A stretch of 49,799 nt of DNA, taken from Actinomycetes bacterium (lineage in GTDB: Bacteria; Actinomycetota; Actinomycetes; Nanopelagicales; Nanopelagicaceae). Both the position numbers and the translations under genes were made by a program. The notes under the pieces were generated by a model that was not told the origin of the DNA, ran no database searches, and worked only from the letters and a program-made list of their open reading frames with translations. Below, one piece after another: positions 7,834 through 16,561 of this stretch. The stretch covers positions 1 through 49,799 of the forward strand of contig JANYDL010000031.1 of assembly GCA_025363635.1 (NCBI GenBank). The letters run 5' to 3'. The stretch's first letter is position 1, and each line of letters opens with the position of its first letter.

Positions 7834-9321
7834 ATGAAGGCTGCACTGATTATCGCTAGCGTCTTCGTAATATTGGGCGCGCTTGTAGCGCTCTACTTAA
7901 TTTCTCACGACAATGCACGTGCCGTACTTTTCGTGGGCGTTTTTACTGTGATTGTGATGGGTTTACCTTTGGCAATCTCATTGGTACAAATCAGCGAGCA
8001 TGTTAAGCCAAAGATTAAACCTTTCAATCTGCTTGACACCACCCAGTATGCCTCCTGGCAAATGCCCGACATGGAAATTCTCCTATCTGCTCTCATTGGC
8101 ACCCTTGTCATAGTAATCGTTGCTGTGCTTTTTGAAATTTTGGTGGTAGTCACTAACCAGAGTCCAATAAAGAATAAGCTGATCAAAATTCCAAGAAACT
8201 TGCTAAATCATCCATCGCAGGGCACGTCGGTCAAAATCACTGTCCTTATTCCGGCGCACAACGAAGAGAAATCATTGCCCCTAACTTTAAATTCTCTTCG
8301 ATCGCAATCTCGCCCTCCAGAAAGAATCATCGTCGTGGCGGACAATTGCAGCGATGGCACAGTTCAAGTTGCTTGCGATATGGGGTACGAGTCTTTTGAG
8401 ACAATAAATAACAACCATCGCAAGGGTGGGGCGCTTAACCAAGCCCTTGCAGAATTACTTCCATCGATGGGCCGAAAAGATGTCATTTTGGTTATGGATG
8501 CAGACTCCCAAATCAATTCGACTTTTTTGGAAAGTGCCGCTCGTCATTTCTTGGAAGTTCCTTCTCTCGACGCCGTCGGTGGAGTCTTCTATGGTGAAGA
8601 AGGGCACGGATTTCTTGGTCAACTTCAAAGAAATGAATTTATCCGCTACTCGGATCAGATTCGTAAGCGTCGGGGAAGAGTATTCGTTCTGACAGGAACT
8701 GCGTCACTCTTTAGAGCTCATGCGCTTACAGCGGTGGCAAAATCTCGCGGACTATATATCCCAGGTGTAAACGGTCAGGTTTACGATACAGCCGCGCTAA
8801 CCGAAGATAACGAACTTACGATTGCCCTCAAAAGCCTCGGCTGTCCCATGATTTCCCCTCCTGAATGTCGCGTGACCACAGAATTGATGCCCACATGGAA
8901 GAACCTTTGGGTTCAGAGAATGCGTTGGCAACGTGGGGCGGTGGAAAATCTTGCAGCATACGGTTTCACAAAAACTACACTCCGCTATTGGGGGCAACAG
9001 ATAGGCATTGCTTATGGAACGATCGCATTGGCTTCGGCCTCTGCCGTCACTCTCTTTATGGTTCTAGCTCAGGATCATTGGGTCTGGTATCCGTTCTGGA
9101 TTGGAAGCGGAATTATCTTCACGCTAGAACGCGTCATCACGGTCAAAGGAGGAGACAAGAAGGCAATGTTCCTGGCCCTGTTCGTCTTACCAGAATTACT
9201 CTTCGATGTATTTCTGCAAGCCGTATTCGCTAAGGTCTTAGTGGATACAGCAGCAAAGAGTCAGGCCAAGTGGGGTCATGTACAACACAATTCGTTAGTT
9301 TTGGTAGGTATGCCTAAATGA
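7834..9321 (+). CDS. membrane glycosyltransferase, GT2 family
   Basis: Integral membrane glycosyltransferase of 495 residues. Two N-terminal helices (about 4-50) and a third (about 87-112) precede a GT-A domain (about 130-360) with VLIPAHNEE, the Asp of VVADNCSD, the metal-binding DADS, the catalytic-base region TEDNELT, and QRMRW, the QxxRW motif of processive GT2 enzymes. Three or four more helices follow (about 390-475). This layout is that of cellulose, hyaluronan or poly-N-acetylglucosamine synthase-like enzymes, which build a polysaccharide while moving it across the membrane. The sugar is unknown. TAACCT (7822-7827) ends 6 nt before the ATG. The downstream 61-residue membrane protein overlaps by 4 nt and may be a subunit. 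Confidence 0.88.
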   Translation: MKAALIIASVFVILGALVALYLISHDNARAVLFVGVFTVIVMGLPLAISLVQISEHVKPKIKPFNLLDTTQYASWQMPDMEILLSALIGTLVIVIVAVLFEILVVVTNQSPIKNKLIKIPRNLLNHPSQGTSVKITVLIPAHNEEKSLPLTLNSLRSQSRPPERIIVVADNCSDGTVQVACDMGYESFETINNNHRKGGALNQALAELLPSMGRKDVILVMDADSQINSTFLESAARHFLEVPSLDAVGGVFYGEEGHGFLGQLQRNEFIRYSDQIRKRRGRVFVLTGTASLFRAHALTAVAKSRGLYIPGVNGQVYDTAALTEDNELTIALKSLGCPMISPPECRVTTELMPTWKNLWVQRMRWQRGAVENLAAYGFTKTTLRYWGQQIGIAYGTIALASASAVTLFMVLAQDHWVWYPFWIGSGIIFTLERVITVKGGDKKAMFLALFVLPELLFDVFLQAVFAKVLVDTAAKSQAKWGHVQHNSLVLVGMPK

Positions 9322-9503
9322 TCGTTGTCGCAATGCATCAGGGAATAATATTCCCGTCGAGATATTTGGAACATCCCACATTTCTGATTGCTCTAACATT
9401 TGTTGCAATCAACACTCTCATCTACATGGGACTTACTCTCGCAAAACTCGTTCCACGTCCAAAACCCAGAATTCAGAAGAAAAGATTCTTTCTCGAAGAC
9501 TAA
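9318..9503 (+). CDS. small membrane protein coupled to GT2
   Basis: A 61-residue protein with one membrane helix (about 22-42, LIALTFVAINTLIYMGLTLA) and a basic C-terminal tail (KLVPRPKPRIQKKR). The start overlaps the glycosyltransferase stop as ATGA, so it is probably translated only by coupling. No family is recognised. Small single-helix partners are known for some polysaccharide synthases, which makes an accessory role plausible but unproven. Confidence 0.65.
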   Translation: MIVVAMHQGIIFPSRYLEHPTFLIALTFVAINTLIYMGLTLAKLVPRPKPRIQKKRFFLED

Positions 9504-9677
9504 GATATTCCTAGGTTTCGCAGGCAGGCATATCTCTGGACATAGAATTCCTTGATTCTTCTCACCCAATATCTTGTGAATTCCAGATTGACGTGCAATG
9601 GAAATGGACGTGGAGTTGACACTCTTTCTTGGCACACAACTCTTTTAGAATTTACTCGGCCAGCATATTTTTATCTT

Positions 9678-9921
9678 ATGAAGAAACTATCGGTTTTGGT
9701 CAGCTTGACTTTCATAGCTACGAATATCTTATGTGCGCGAAACGTGAATGCAGTCGCAAATATCCTCGGGGAAAGTGTACCAAAATTGGCGTGACCACAA
9801 AGGTGAATAACTCCACATTGATATGTTCTAAAGGTGGCGCAAAAAAAATATTGAAAGCAGCGTCAATAAAGAAGGTCACTCGATTCGTTGCATGGAAGAT
9901 GGCAGGTGGGCAGATTGGTAA
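9678..9921 (+). pseudogene. decayed copy of the small Cys-module secreted protein
   Basis: This stretch is a second copy of the gene at 6331-6660, including its promoter. From the ATG at 9678 the signal peptide and VANILGE are read. Then one G is missing from the GGGGGAAAA stretch of the intact copy, and the frame shifts to CTKIGVTTKVNNSTLICSKGG. Later the linker is lost and the frame shifts a second time, ending in GHSIRCMEDGRWADW before TAA at 9919-9921. The internal deletion joins two short GTCAC-like repeats. All three reading frames are needed, so it cannot make the full protein. The high remaining identity suggests recent decay. Confidence 0.8.
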
Positions 9922-9944
9922 ACCTACTCTAAAGCAATTTTTCT

Positions 9945-11198
9945 TTACCGTATTGAAACAGCGAAGAAATCTCTACTACTTTTTTTTAGAAATCTATTTG
10001 CAGGGCGATCGAAAGCCAGTAATTTTTGCGGCCATGTTGAGCCGACTTTTGGATACCACATATACGAAATCCACTCTGGGTTAATATCTAGTTCCATTGC
10101 ACGAACGGCACCGGCGCTTTGCAAAATACCGGCCAGACTTTGAACCGATAAGGCGTTTCCTGCGACATAAACTATGTTTCCGTCGGCCTTAATTCCTACA
10201 CCCGAACGCCAAACAAAAAAATCATTTTTGATTGTGTAGCCCCATTTACTCAAAATATTCTTCTCAAGGTCACTCGCGACTTCCCCGTTATCAACCAAAA
10301 GGCTCAGGTTTTGCCGCACTGAAGAGACATCTTTTGTCATGCGCACTTCACTCCCCCACGACCCAATATCCACGTGCCCATCGTCAAAAATCACGAAGGA
10401 AGCTGATCCGTTTTGCATTGGCTTAGCAGTGAAGCCTTCGGAAAAATATCCACCCTTTGAATCTTTAAGTTTGAACCCACTATTAAATGTCGCAACCAGA
10501 TTGGGCAGGTCCGTATTTAAGATCAGATTGGGCGTTTGATAATGAGATAGTTTGCCCGGCTCGAGAAAACCCGGGTGCAATCTGAATCGCAGTAAACTGC
10601 TCGTCATAACGGCGACGCCCGATAGATATGAAGTGTGCTCTTGGTCAGGTCGCAGAAATGCAATCCGCACAGCAGGTTGATTACTCAATGAAAGTACGGT
10701 CCTAAACACGCCTTCTCCTTGAATTTCCGGCGAAGCGAGAGGCGCGATTGACCCCAATGGCTCCACTTGAGAAGGCTCTGCAATTATGAGCTCATTGCTA
10801 GAGGATGAAGGACTCGCGGTCGGAGCGACCGTCGAATTCGCGGGGGTAGGAATGGAGGTAGGAATGGCAGTCGGCGTACGACTGGGAGTACTTGTCTCTG
10901 TCTTTGAAGGGTTCGCAGAAGAAGGTGTCGCGAAGCTGCGTAAAATCTCGGCCGATGGCGTTCCTCCTACTTTCGGCGGGTTGAGTTTGTATTGAATATT
11001 TTCAGCGAAAGTGACTACTGAACTTAGGTAATGGTCGCGGCCCCATTCTGCCAATCGTGCTGGCACGCTATCTGTTCCTGGTGCAATAAGCACTGAGAGA
11101 ATTGACCAAGCAACGCCACAAAAGAAAATGAGGATGACGATAACGGGAATTGCTATCCTTTTTTTGCGAATAAGCACCCTCGGAAAAAAACTTTGCAC
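9945..11198 (-). CDS. phosphodiester glycosidase (NAGPA-like) membrane protein
   Basis: 417-residue protein with one N-terminal membrane helix (about 14-38), a Ser/Thr/Pro-rich linker (about 80-135) and a C-terminal domain outside the membrane. The domain (about 160-410) matches the phosphodiester glycosidase / NAGPA family: AFNSGF-like ATFNSGFKL, YFSEGF, ASFVIFDDGHVDIGSWG, VRQNLSLLVDNGE, VWRSGVGI and AMELDINPEW. NAGPA enzymes cleave sugar-phosphate diesters such as GlcNAc-1-phospho-mannose. The gene starts with GTG 3 nt after dprE2 and so belongs to the decaprenyl-phosphoarabinose operon. Its natural substrate may therefore be a phosphodiester-linked cell-wall or lipid-linked sugar; that is inference. 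Confidence 0.82.
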   Translation of the reverse strand: MQSFFPRVLIRKKRIAIPVIVILIFFCGVAWSILSVLIAPGTDSVPARLAEWGRDHYLSSVVTFAENIQYKLNPPKVGGTPSAEILRSFATPSSANPSKTETSTPSRTPTAIPTSIPTPANSTVAPTASPSSSSNELIIAEPSQVEPLGSIAPLASPEIQGEGVFRTVLSLSNQPAVRIAFLRPDQEHTSYLSGVAVMTSSLLRFRLHPGFLEPGKLSHYQTPNLILNTDLPNLVATFNSGFKLKDSKGGYFSEGFTAKPMQNGSASFVIFDDGHVDIGSWGSEVRMTKDVSSVRQNLSLLVDNGEVASDLEKNILSKWGYTIKNDFFVWRSGVGIKADGNIVYVAGNALSVQSLAGILQSAGAVRAMELDINPEWISYMWYPKVGSTWPQKLLAFDRPANRFLKKSSRDFFAVSIR

Positions 11199-11201
11199 TA
11201 T

Positions 11202-11930
11202 TTAAGCCTTGCTTATCTTTAAGAATATCTTTTCTGGCAGGTGCCTAAAGACCCAGGCGACAATCTTCAACAGATTTGGCGCGTAAGCAATTTTTGAATC
11301 GCTTTGTAGAAGGTTTGCTCCGATGACACCAGCCCTTTCTGGATCAATATTAAATGGCGCTGGTTTCATGCCTACCGTCATTTTCGTGCGTACAAAGCCG
11401 GGTCGCAGGATCTTTACTTGTACACCCGAATTGATGAGACTGTCCGAGAGACCGCGTGCGTAAAAATCGATCGCCGCCTTTGTCGATCCATATCCAAAAT
11501 TATCAATGCGAGGGCGTTCTTGAGCAAAGGAAGAAATAATCAATATCTGGCCGTGGCGCTGCTTCTTCATTTCAGACGCCAGCAAAGAGAGCAGATGTGC
11601 TGTTGCCACGTAGTTCACATCCATCATGTTGAGGAGATTTGCATCTTCGCTGAGATCACCATCATTGCCCAATGTGCCAATCGCTATAACCGCAAGATCT
11701 AAATCCTGAGTAAAGAGCGCTCTTACGGTTTCAGTTCGATTCAAAGCAGAAGCCACATTAAAATTCGAATTTGCCCGTGATATTTTTATGACCTCGGTAA
11801 TGGCACCTTGAGGTAAGGCGGCAATGACGGCATTGCCAATCTCACTTGTCCCGCCTATGAGAGCGATACGTTGCGGGCTTCTAAAACTGTTCAGCAAAGT
11901 CCCAACCTTCTCCCTTGGTCCGATTTCCAT
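11202..11930 (-). CDS. dprE2: decaprenylphosphoryl-2-keto-ribose reductase
   Basis: NAD(P)H-dependent short-chain reductase that, with DprE1, turns decaprenyl-phosphoryl-ribose into decaprenyl-phosphoryl-arabinose, the arabinose donor for arabinan cell-wall polymers. It shows the glycine-rich nucleotide site GGTSEIG, the catalytic Ser in ILIISS and YGSTK for Tyr/Lys. The C-terminal end (LRHLPEKIF-like FRHLPEKIFLKI) is like mycobacterial DprE2. The frame runs upstream inside dprE1. I chose the ATG at 11930; a TTG at 11897 overlapping the dprE1 stop, with GAGAAGG upstream, is a credible alternative and would match the usual N-terminus better. About 242 residues, or 231 with the TTG. Confidence 0.88.
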   Translation of the reverse strand: MEIGPREKVGTLLNSFRSPQRIALIGGTSEIGNAVIAALPQGAITEVIKISRANSNFNVASALNRTETVRALFTQDLDLAVIAIGTLGNDGDLSEDANLLNMMDVNYVATAHLLSLLASEMKKQRHGQILIISSFAQERPRIDNFGYGSTKAAIDFYARGLSDSLINSGVQVKILRPGFVRTKMTVGMKPAPFNIDPERAGVIGANLLQSDSKIAYAPNLLKIVAWVFRHLPEKIFLKISKA

Positions 11931-13210
11931 TTGTTCCCAGGATCCATCTGCGCCCGAACCGTTTTCCACTCTTCACTTCGTTGATACATTTTCGGAAGAA
12001 AATCAGGTTTTAACCGCGAATCCTTAACGAGATAAATCCTACCTCCGCGTTGACAGAGCTCTTGATCAAATTCCGTCAAGGTGGCTTCCAGGCGAGGAAT
12101 TCCGATGGGAAAATCGAGTGCCAATGTCCATCCAGGAGAGGGGAAACTCAGTGGGGCCCGAGAAGCGCTTCCAAATCGCTTTAATACTCCAAGGAAAGAT
12201 GCCCCTTTAATTTCCCTGAGTTTGCTGAGAACCGTGAACAGAAAATCTTCGTGTCCATCCGGAATCGAAAACTGATACTGAAGAAAACCTCGTTTGCCAT
12301 AGACGCGATTCCAGGAACCAATTCCATCTAAAGGGTGAGTGAAAGCATTAATTGATAGTTTCCCGGACTTCAGTGGCTTGTGGTACCAAAAACTATTGAA
12401 CGACTTAACTGTCAGCGGCGTTATCAACGATTTGTTGAATGTAATGGGAATGTTGATAGATCTGCTTTTCAATCCAAATTTCTCATCGCGGTCTGTTGCG
12501 AAATTACCCATTCCTACCACTCCGCGACCCCTAAATTCTCCCGAAAGATCAACCCAAGCCACGGTGTGGTCGTACTCCGAATCAGCAGATCTGAGTTCTG
12601 CTAGGAGTATTGATAAGTCAGCGCAGCGAGATTCACGAACATCAAAGTAATTACCAGATATGCGTTTCAACTGAAGTTCAGCATTGACGATAATCCCCGT
12701 CAATCCCATACCGGCCACCGTCGCCCAAAAATGGGCGCTTGTGGGTCCGTCAGGATATAACTCACGGATGACTCCATCGGAATACAGAACTTGCATACTC
12801 TTTACAATTGACGAAAAAGATCCAGTCTTATGATGTGATTTTCCATGAATATCTGCCGCAATCGCCCCGCCAATAGTGACAAAGCCGGTACCAGGAACAA
12901 TCGCTGGGAAAAAACCTTGATCCAAAGCAATCGATTCCAATTGTCGTATCGAAACTCCGGCTCCTACCCGAATCTCACCTGTCTCGCGATCAAGATTCCA
13001 CTCTTGCAATTTCTCAGTAGAAAACTGAACTCCCCCCGAATTGAGTGCCGAATCTCCGTAACTTCGCTGGAGTCCGATTGGCAATGCGCCACGATGGCCC
13101 TCAAGATTTACCAGTTTCTCTTGCATTTCTTCGATCGAGTCTACGGCTCGAAGACTTGTCGATTGAATACTTCTACCCCAGCCACTACTTGGTGAAAAGT
13201 CAGGAGGCAT
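11891..13210 (-). CDS. dprE1: decaprenylphosphoryl-ribose oxidase
   Basis: FAD-dependent oxidase, 439 residues, that oxidises the C2 hydroxyl of decaprenyl-phosphoryl-ribose as the first half of the epimerisation to arabinose. It carries the N-terminal GWGR, the FAD-binding GLQRSYGDSA, PGTGFVTIGGAIAADIHGKSHH, and the C-terminal GGRIYLVKDSR and YQRSEEW typical of DprE1. The position of the Cys that benzothiazinones attack in Mycobacterium tuberculosis (GWNVCVDFP) reads GWTLALDFP here, so that residue is Ala (A364). The ATG overlaps the DPPR synthase stop as TGATG; a TTG one codon earlier is less likely. Confidence 0.93.
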   Translation of the reverse strand: MPPDFSPSSGWGRSIQSTSLRAVDSIEEMQEKLVNLEGHRGALPIGLQRSYGDSALNSGGVQFSTEKLQEWNLDRETGEIRVGAGVSIRQLESIALDQGFFPAIVPGTGFVTIGGAIAADIHGKSHHKTGSFSSIVKSMQVLYSDGVIRELYPDGPTSAHFWATVAGMGLTGIIVNAELQLKRISGNYFDVRESRCADLSILLAELRSADSEYDHTVAWVDLSGEFRGRGVVGMGNFATDRDEKFGLKSRSINIPITFNKSLITPLTVKSFNSFWYHKPLKSGKLSINAFTHPLDGIGSWNRVYGKRGFLQYQFSIPDGHEDFLFTVLSKLREIKGASFLGVLKRFGSASRAPLSFPSPGWTLALDFPIGIPRLEATLTEFDQELCQRGGRIYLVKDSRLKPDFLPKMYQRSEEWKTVRAQMDPGNKWKSDQGRRLGLC

Positions 13211-14073
13211 CAATTACTCGCTTTATACACTGAAAGAAAAAGGAGCAGCGTTGTCGCGCAAACGCAGAGAAGTAAGTAGTAATCCTTAAATAACAATTCT
13301 TCAGGTGCCTCACCTGCTCCTTTGTTGACGAGCCAAACATACCTAAATAAACCCATACACACGGGGAGTAGAGAAATTTGTGCGAACGGGTATTTTTCTT
13401 GTAAGGCAAATGCCCAAAGGCTGTAGGAAGTCAAAGTAACTGCAGCAGCAACCGCCAGAACAAGATTGAGAAAATTTGGCGGATAGTCCTGCAGAACTTT
13501 ACGCTTCGAAGCGTGATGAGGGTTTGTCGTCTCCGCAATTCGCTTTGCTACCACAATGACCAGCGAACCAAAACCTGTCACCACGAGGAACCACTGCGTA
13601 ACTGGCAGATGGGTTGCCGCTCCTCCTGCAATTGCTCGAAGGGTAAAGCCAAAAGCCACGATAGTAAATTCGATGACGGGCTGGCTCTTTAAACCAAATG
13701 AGTAGATATTAGTAATTACAAAATAAATCAAAAGAGTCCATTGAAAATTAGAGGGAAGTGAAGTAGCGATGATAATACCTAGAACTAAAGTCAAGCCCGC
13801 AAGTATTACTGCGTTCTTCTTGGAAATCGCACCGGAGGCGATCGGACGATGTCTTTTTATCTCGTTCTGCCTATCTATTTCCACATCGCAGATGTCATTA
13901 ATGATGTAGCAAGTACTGGAGATGAGTGAAAATGCTCCAAAGGCACAGGCCGCTTGCCAGAAGTTGTGAGCTTGGAACAACTTGCCTGCGGCAAAGGGTG
14001 CAGCAAAAACTAAGCCGTTTTTCGCCCACTGTTTGGGTCTCAATAATCTAAAAAAGTTGGTGACAACTCGCAT
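13210..14073 (-). CDS. decaprenyl-phosphate phosphoribosyltransferase (DPPR synthase)
   Basis: UbiA-superfamily membrane transferase of 287 residues that attaches 5-phosphoribose from PRPP to decaprenyl phosphate, the first step toward decaprenyl-phosphoarabinose. It shows the DPPR-synthase N-terminus LLRPKQWAKNGLVFAAP, the first Asp-rich motif NDICDVEID (near 60-68) followed by KRHRPIASG, and about eight to nine hydrophobic helices. It is translationally coupled to dprE1. In mycobacteria the corresponding enzyme is Rv3806c/UbiA. It starts with ATG; TAGGCT seven bases upstream hints at a leaderless transcript. Confidence 0.9.
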   Translation of the reverse strand: MRVVTNFFRLLRPKQWAKNGLVFAAPFAAGKLFQAHNFWQAACAFGAFSLISSTCYIINDICDVEIDRQNEIKRHRPIASGAISKKNAVILAGLTLVLGIIIATSLPSNFQWTLLIYFVITNIYSFGLKSQPVIEFTIVAFGFTLRAIAGGAATHLPVTQWFLVVTGFGSLVIVVAKRIAETTNPHHASKRKVLQDYPPNFLNLVLAVAAAVTLTSYSLWAFALQEKYPFAQISLLPVCMGLFRYVWLVNKGAGEAPEELLFKDYYLLLCVCATTLLLFLSVYKASN

Positions 14074-14083
14074 ACATCAAAGC

Positions 14084-14992
14084 CTAACCAAGACTCGCCA
14101 TAGTATCTGGCGAAACTTTAGGGTGTTCTAGCAGAAATTTAATGAAACTTGCCGTAAAAGTTTTCGAGATATTCGGAACATGGCCCGCGCCGTTTATGCT
14201 CCAGAATTCAATCGCAGTGCTATCCGGGCACATTAAATACTTAGTGACTTGAGTCTCCCGGCCGGCTATCTTCCGATCGAGATCGAGCTGATTGGGCACT
14301 AGCAGAGTTTTCTTCGCACAGCGATTGAGTGAGGCCCACGTTGAAAAAGTCTTAACTGCTCCTGGAATGGTTCTTCCGGCGTAATGGTTCACTTTATAGG
14401 TAACATCTTTGGTCCCCCAGATAGTCAATACACTAACTGGGTTACTTGGCTTGCAAGATGAACTCTTAACGTAACTTCCACCCGCAATATTTACCACGGC
14501 CGCGAAGACATCTGAGTGTCCACATGCCAGTCGATTCACCATAAAACCGCCGTTTGAATGACCTACTAAATATATTCGAGCGGGATCGACAGAATATTTA
14601 AGAGATACCATTTCTACGATGTTCATAATGTAGGCATCATCATCGACAAGAGGAGTTTCATAGTCACAGCATTCGGGAGTTGCGTTCCAAAACCGAGTTC
14701 CTCTGCGATCCTCCGTACCATCCGGATGTACGTAAAGGATTCCCTCTTTTTCCGCAACTGGTCCGATATGCAGATAGTTTTCGAACTTAGCTCCTGATTG
14801 TGAAAATCCGTGAAGCGCAATGAGCAAAGGAGCCGGAACACTGGGGTCATATGAACTTGGTACGATAACGGTAAAAGGTCGCGCGCCAGTAAAAACCTCA
14901 GATGTGGCATGAGCGCCCTGCACTCCGATAAGGGTCGAAGAAAAAATGAGAAGTAGGCCACCAGTCGACTTCGTAAGGCTTTTGAAGAACAT
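14084..14992 (-). CDS. secreted esterase, LpqC / PHB-depolymerase-like
   Basis: Exported alpha/beta hydrolase of 302 residues in the LpqC/polyhydroxybutyrate-depolymerase/feruloyl-esterase group. It has a hydrophobic signal segment (about 8-30), an oxyanion segment LIALHGFSQSG, the nucleophile elbow GHSNGG (Ser about 152), an Asp in IWGTKDVTY and a His in INGAGHVPN near 270. Several Cys (PECCDYE, RLACGHS, SSCKP, NRCAK, YLMCPD) suggest disulphides. The ATG at 14992 is preferred over TTG at 15001; TATTTT seven bases upstream suggests a leaderless start. Likely substrates are short polyesters or esterified sugars; the sequence does not decide. Confidence 0.85.
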   Translation of the reverse strand: MFFKSLTKSTGGLLLIFSSTLIGVQGAHATSEVFTGARPFTVIVPSSYDPSVPAPLLIALHGFSQSGAKFENYLHIGPVAEKEGILYVHPDGTEDRRGTRFWNATPECCDYETPLVDDDAYIMNIVEMVSLKYSVDPARIYLVGHSNGGFMVNRLACGHSDVFAAVVNIAGGSYVKSSSCKPSNPVSVLTIWGTKDVTYKVNHYAGRTIPGAVKTFSTWASLNRCAKKTLLVPNQLDLDRKIAGRETQVTKYLMCPDSTAIEFWSINGAGHVPNISKTFTASFIKFLLEHPKVSPDTMASLG

Positions 14993-15077
14993 ATGGATCA
15001 AAATAGCATTCTTGCGCTCCAGTTAAGAATTGCAAGAGCTTGTTTGGATAAATTCAAGAAAAAAGGCTGCCGGGGTT

Positions 15078-15503
15078 CTAGCGCTCAGCGTTCTTTCTGC
15101 GAATAACGGTTTTGCATTTGAAACCGCTCTTTCCAGCAAGAGACTTAATAATTTTGGAAATCCCTCCAATATCTAAGTCGTAGTTGACCATGGTGCCGTC
15201 TATCCCTAAAAAAGATCCCTTTACGTGCCGCGACAAGGTTTTCCCTGATTGAAAGGAGGACTCAGAACTGGAGCCAAAAGAAAATCCCTTGCTCTTCTCT
15301 GTAGTTTTCTCGTAAAGAAAAACCATTCTGGCTTTTTCGTCAACCAAAATCGAATTCTCATAGGAAATTTTCTTCTCTCCAGATCCGACTTTGGCATCCA
15401 TTAATTCACAATCTACCGTGATGTCAGAATCCTTCCCTTTAGCAGGCGATAATCCCATTTTTTGCAATTCCAAGAACATCTCCTCGACTAATTCGTTTTT
15501 CAT
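15078..15503 (-). CDS. hypothetical protein, 141 residues
   Basis: No family is recognised. The protein has no signal peptide or membrane helix, is rich in Lys, Ser and Glu, and has a Ser-rich middle (FSFGSSSESSFQSG) and a basic C-terminus (KCKTVIRRKN). An alternating pattern (KISYENSILVDEKARMVFLYEKT) suggests a small beta-rich cytoplasmic fold. AGGAAGTG lies just upstream of the ATG at 15503. It lies 8 bp after the fibronectin-III protein gene on the same strand and is probably co-transcribed with it. Confidence 0.7.
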   Translation of the reverse strand: MKNELVEEMFLELQKMGLSPAKGKDSDITVDCELMDAKVGSGEKKISYENSILVDEKARMVFLYEKTTEKSKGFSFGSSSESSFQSGKTLSRHVKGSFLGIDGTMVNYDLDIGGISKIIKSLAGKSGFKCKTVIRRKNAER

Positions 15504-15511
15504 TTCACTTC

Positions 15512-16561
15512 CTAACTCTTAGGTGTCACTGCAATAAGTTTTGAGACAGGACTTAAACCATCCGAATATCTTGCTGTAACTCCGACGTAGACTTTCTGCA
15601 GTGCTTTTAAGCCATTTATTGTGCAGTAAAAAAGTTTAGCCATCGTTTTGCATGTAGTAATCGCTGCTCCACTCGGGGAAAAGACACCTACGCTGTAGTT
15701 CAGGATAGTTTTACCTCCAGTGACTGAAGGTGCCTTCCATGTAACTCGAACGGCTTTAAAAAGCGCTACAACCTTGACCTGTTGAGGAGCGGTGAGTTTT
15801 ACGGAAGAGCCACTAGAACTTTGCGTGGGAGACGGAGTTGAAGATGAAGCAAGAGAAGCAAGTGCTGCAACCAAAAACCTCGGTGAAGATGGATAGGAGG
15901 ATCCGACCGAGGAGATAGTTCTGACCTGAACATAATAATTGACGCCACTTTTTAAACCACCGATTAAGCAACTGCTCGCAGAAATTGATGAATCCGTGCA
16001 ATATCCAGAATACGAACCAATGGAGATTTCTGGACTCGTAAATGCCTCCGCGTGGTACCAAGCAAATGTCGCTCCAGAAAACGAAGTTAGTGGCGCCCAT
16101 TTAACGGTCATCAGCCCCTTAGCATCGATGGCAGCGCTCACACTATTGGGAGGAGAGCCAGCAGCACCGGGAGATATCGATCTTGCTGCACTAGGCGCTC
16201 CAGTACCAGCGCTATTTACGGCAACGACATCTACGTAATAGACGGTGCCTGAGACCAATCCACTTATGACGCATCCAAAACTAGTTGTCGTACACGATGC
16301 AAATACTGGCGATGCAGTCGGCGGAGGCAAAGTCCACACCCTGACTGTATATTTCAAGGAAGTTTCTCCCCCATTTGAGCTGGGCGCCTCCCATGTGACT
16401 GCTACTTGCGATGGACCCGCCATAGCCTCCATATATTGCGGAGCAGAAGGTGGAGAGGCGGCAAAAGTTGGAGAAACATTGAGAGCAACCCCAGAGCATA
16501 AAAGAAGAAATATGATCGCGATATTTCTTAGATTATTTTTCTCTTCCAAATAAATCTTCAC
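15512..16561 (-). CDS. secreted fibronectin type III repeat protein
   Basis: Exported protein of about 349 residues. A signal peptide (about 10-35) is followed by three fibronectin type III-like domains at about 37-130, 135-230 and 257-349. Each shows the typical PSAPQ or APQQV start, a V-W-x-A-P strand (VTWEAPSSNGG, VKWAPLTSFSG, VTWKAPSVTGG) and a GLxxGxxYYVxV-like end (GLVSGTVYYVDVVA, GLKSGVNYYVQVRT, GLKALQKVYVGVTA). A Ser/Thr/Pro linker separates domains 2 and 3. No catalytic domain is present, so a surface binding or adhesion role is likely. GTG at 16561 is chosen because GAAGGGA lies upstream; the frame also has a TTG at 16600. Confidence 0.82.
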   Translation of the reverse strand: MKIYLEEKNNLRNIAIIFLLLCSGVALNVSPTFAASPPSAPQYMEAMAGPSQVAVTWEAPSSNGGETSLKYTVRVWTLPPPTASPVFASCTTTSFGCVISGLVSGTVYYVDVVAVNSAGTGAPSAARSISPGAAGSPPNSVSAAIDAKGLMTVKWAPLTSFSGATFAWYHAEAFTSPEISIGSYSGYCTDSSISASSCLIGGLKSGVNYYVQVRTISSVGSSYPSSPRFLVAALASLASSSTPSPTQSSSGSSVKLTAPQQVKVVALFKAVRVTWKAPSVTGGKTILNYSVGVFSPSGAAITTCKTMAKLFYCTINGLKALQKVYVGVTARYSDGLSPVSKLIAVTPKS

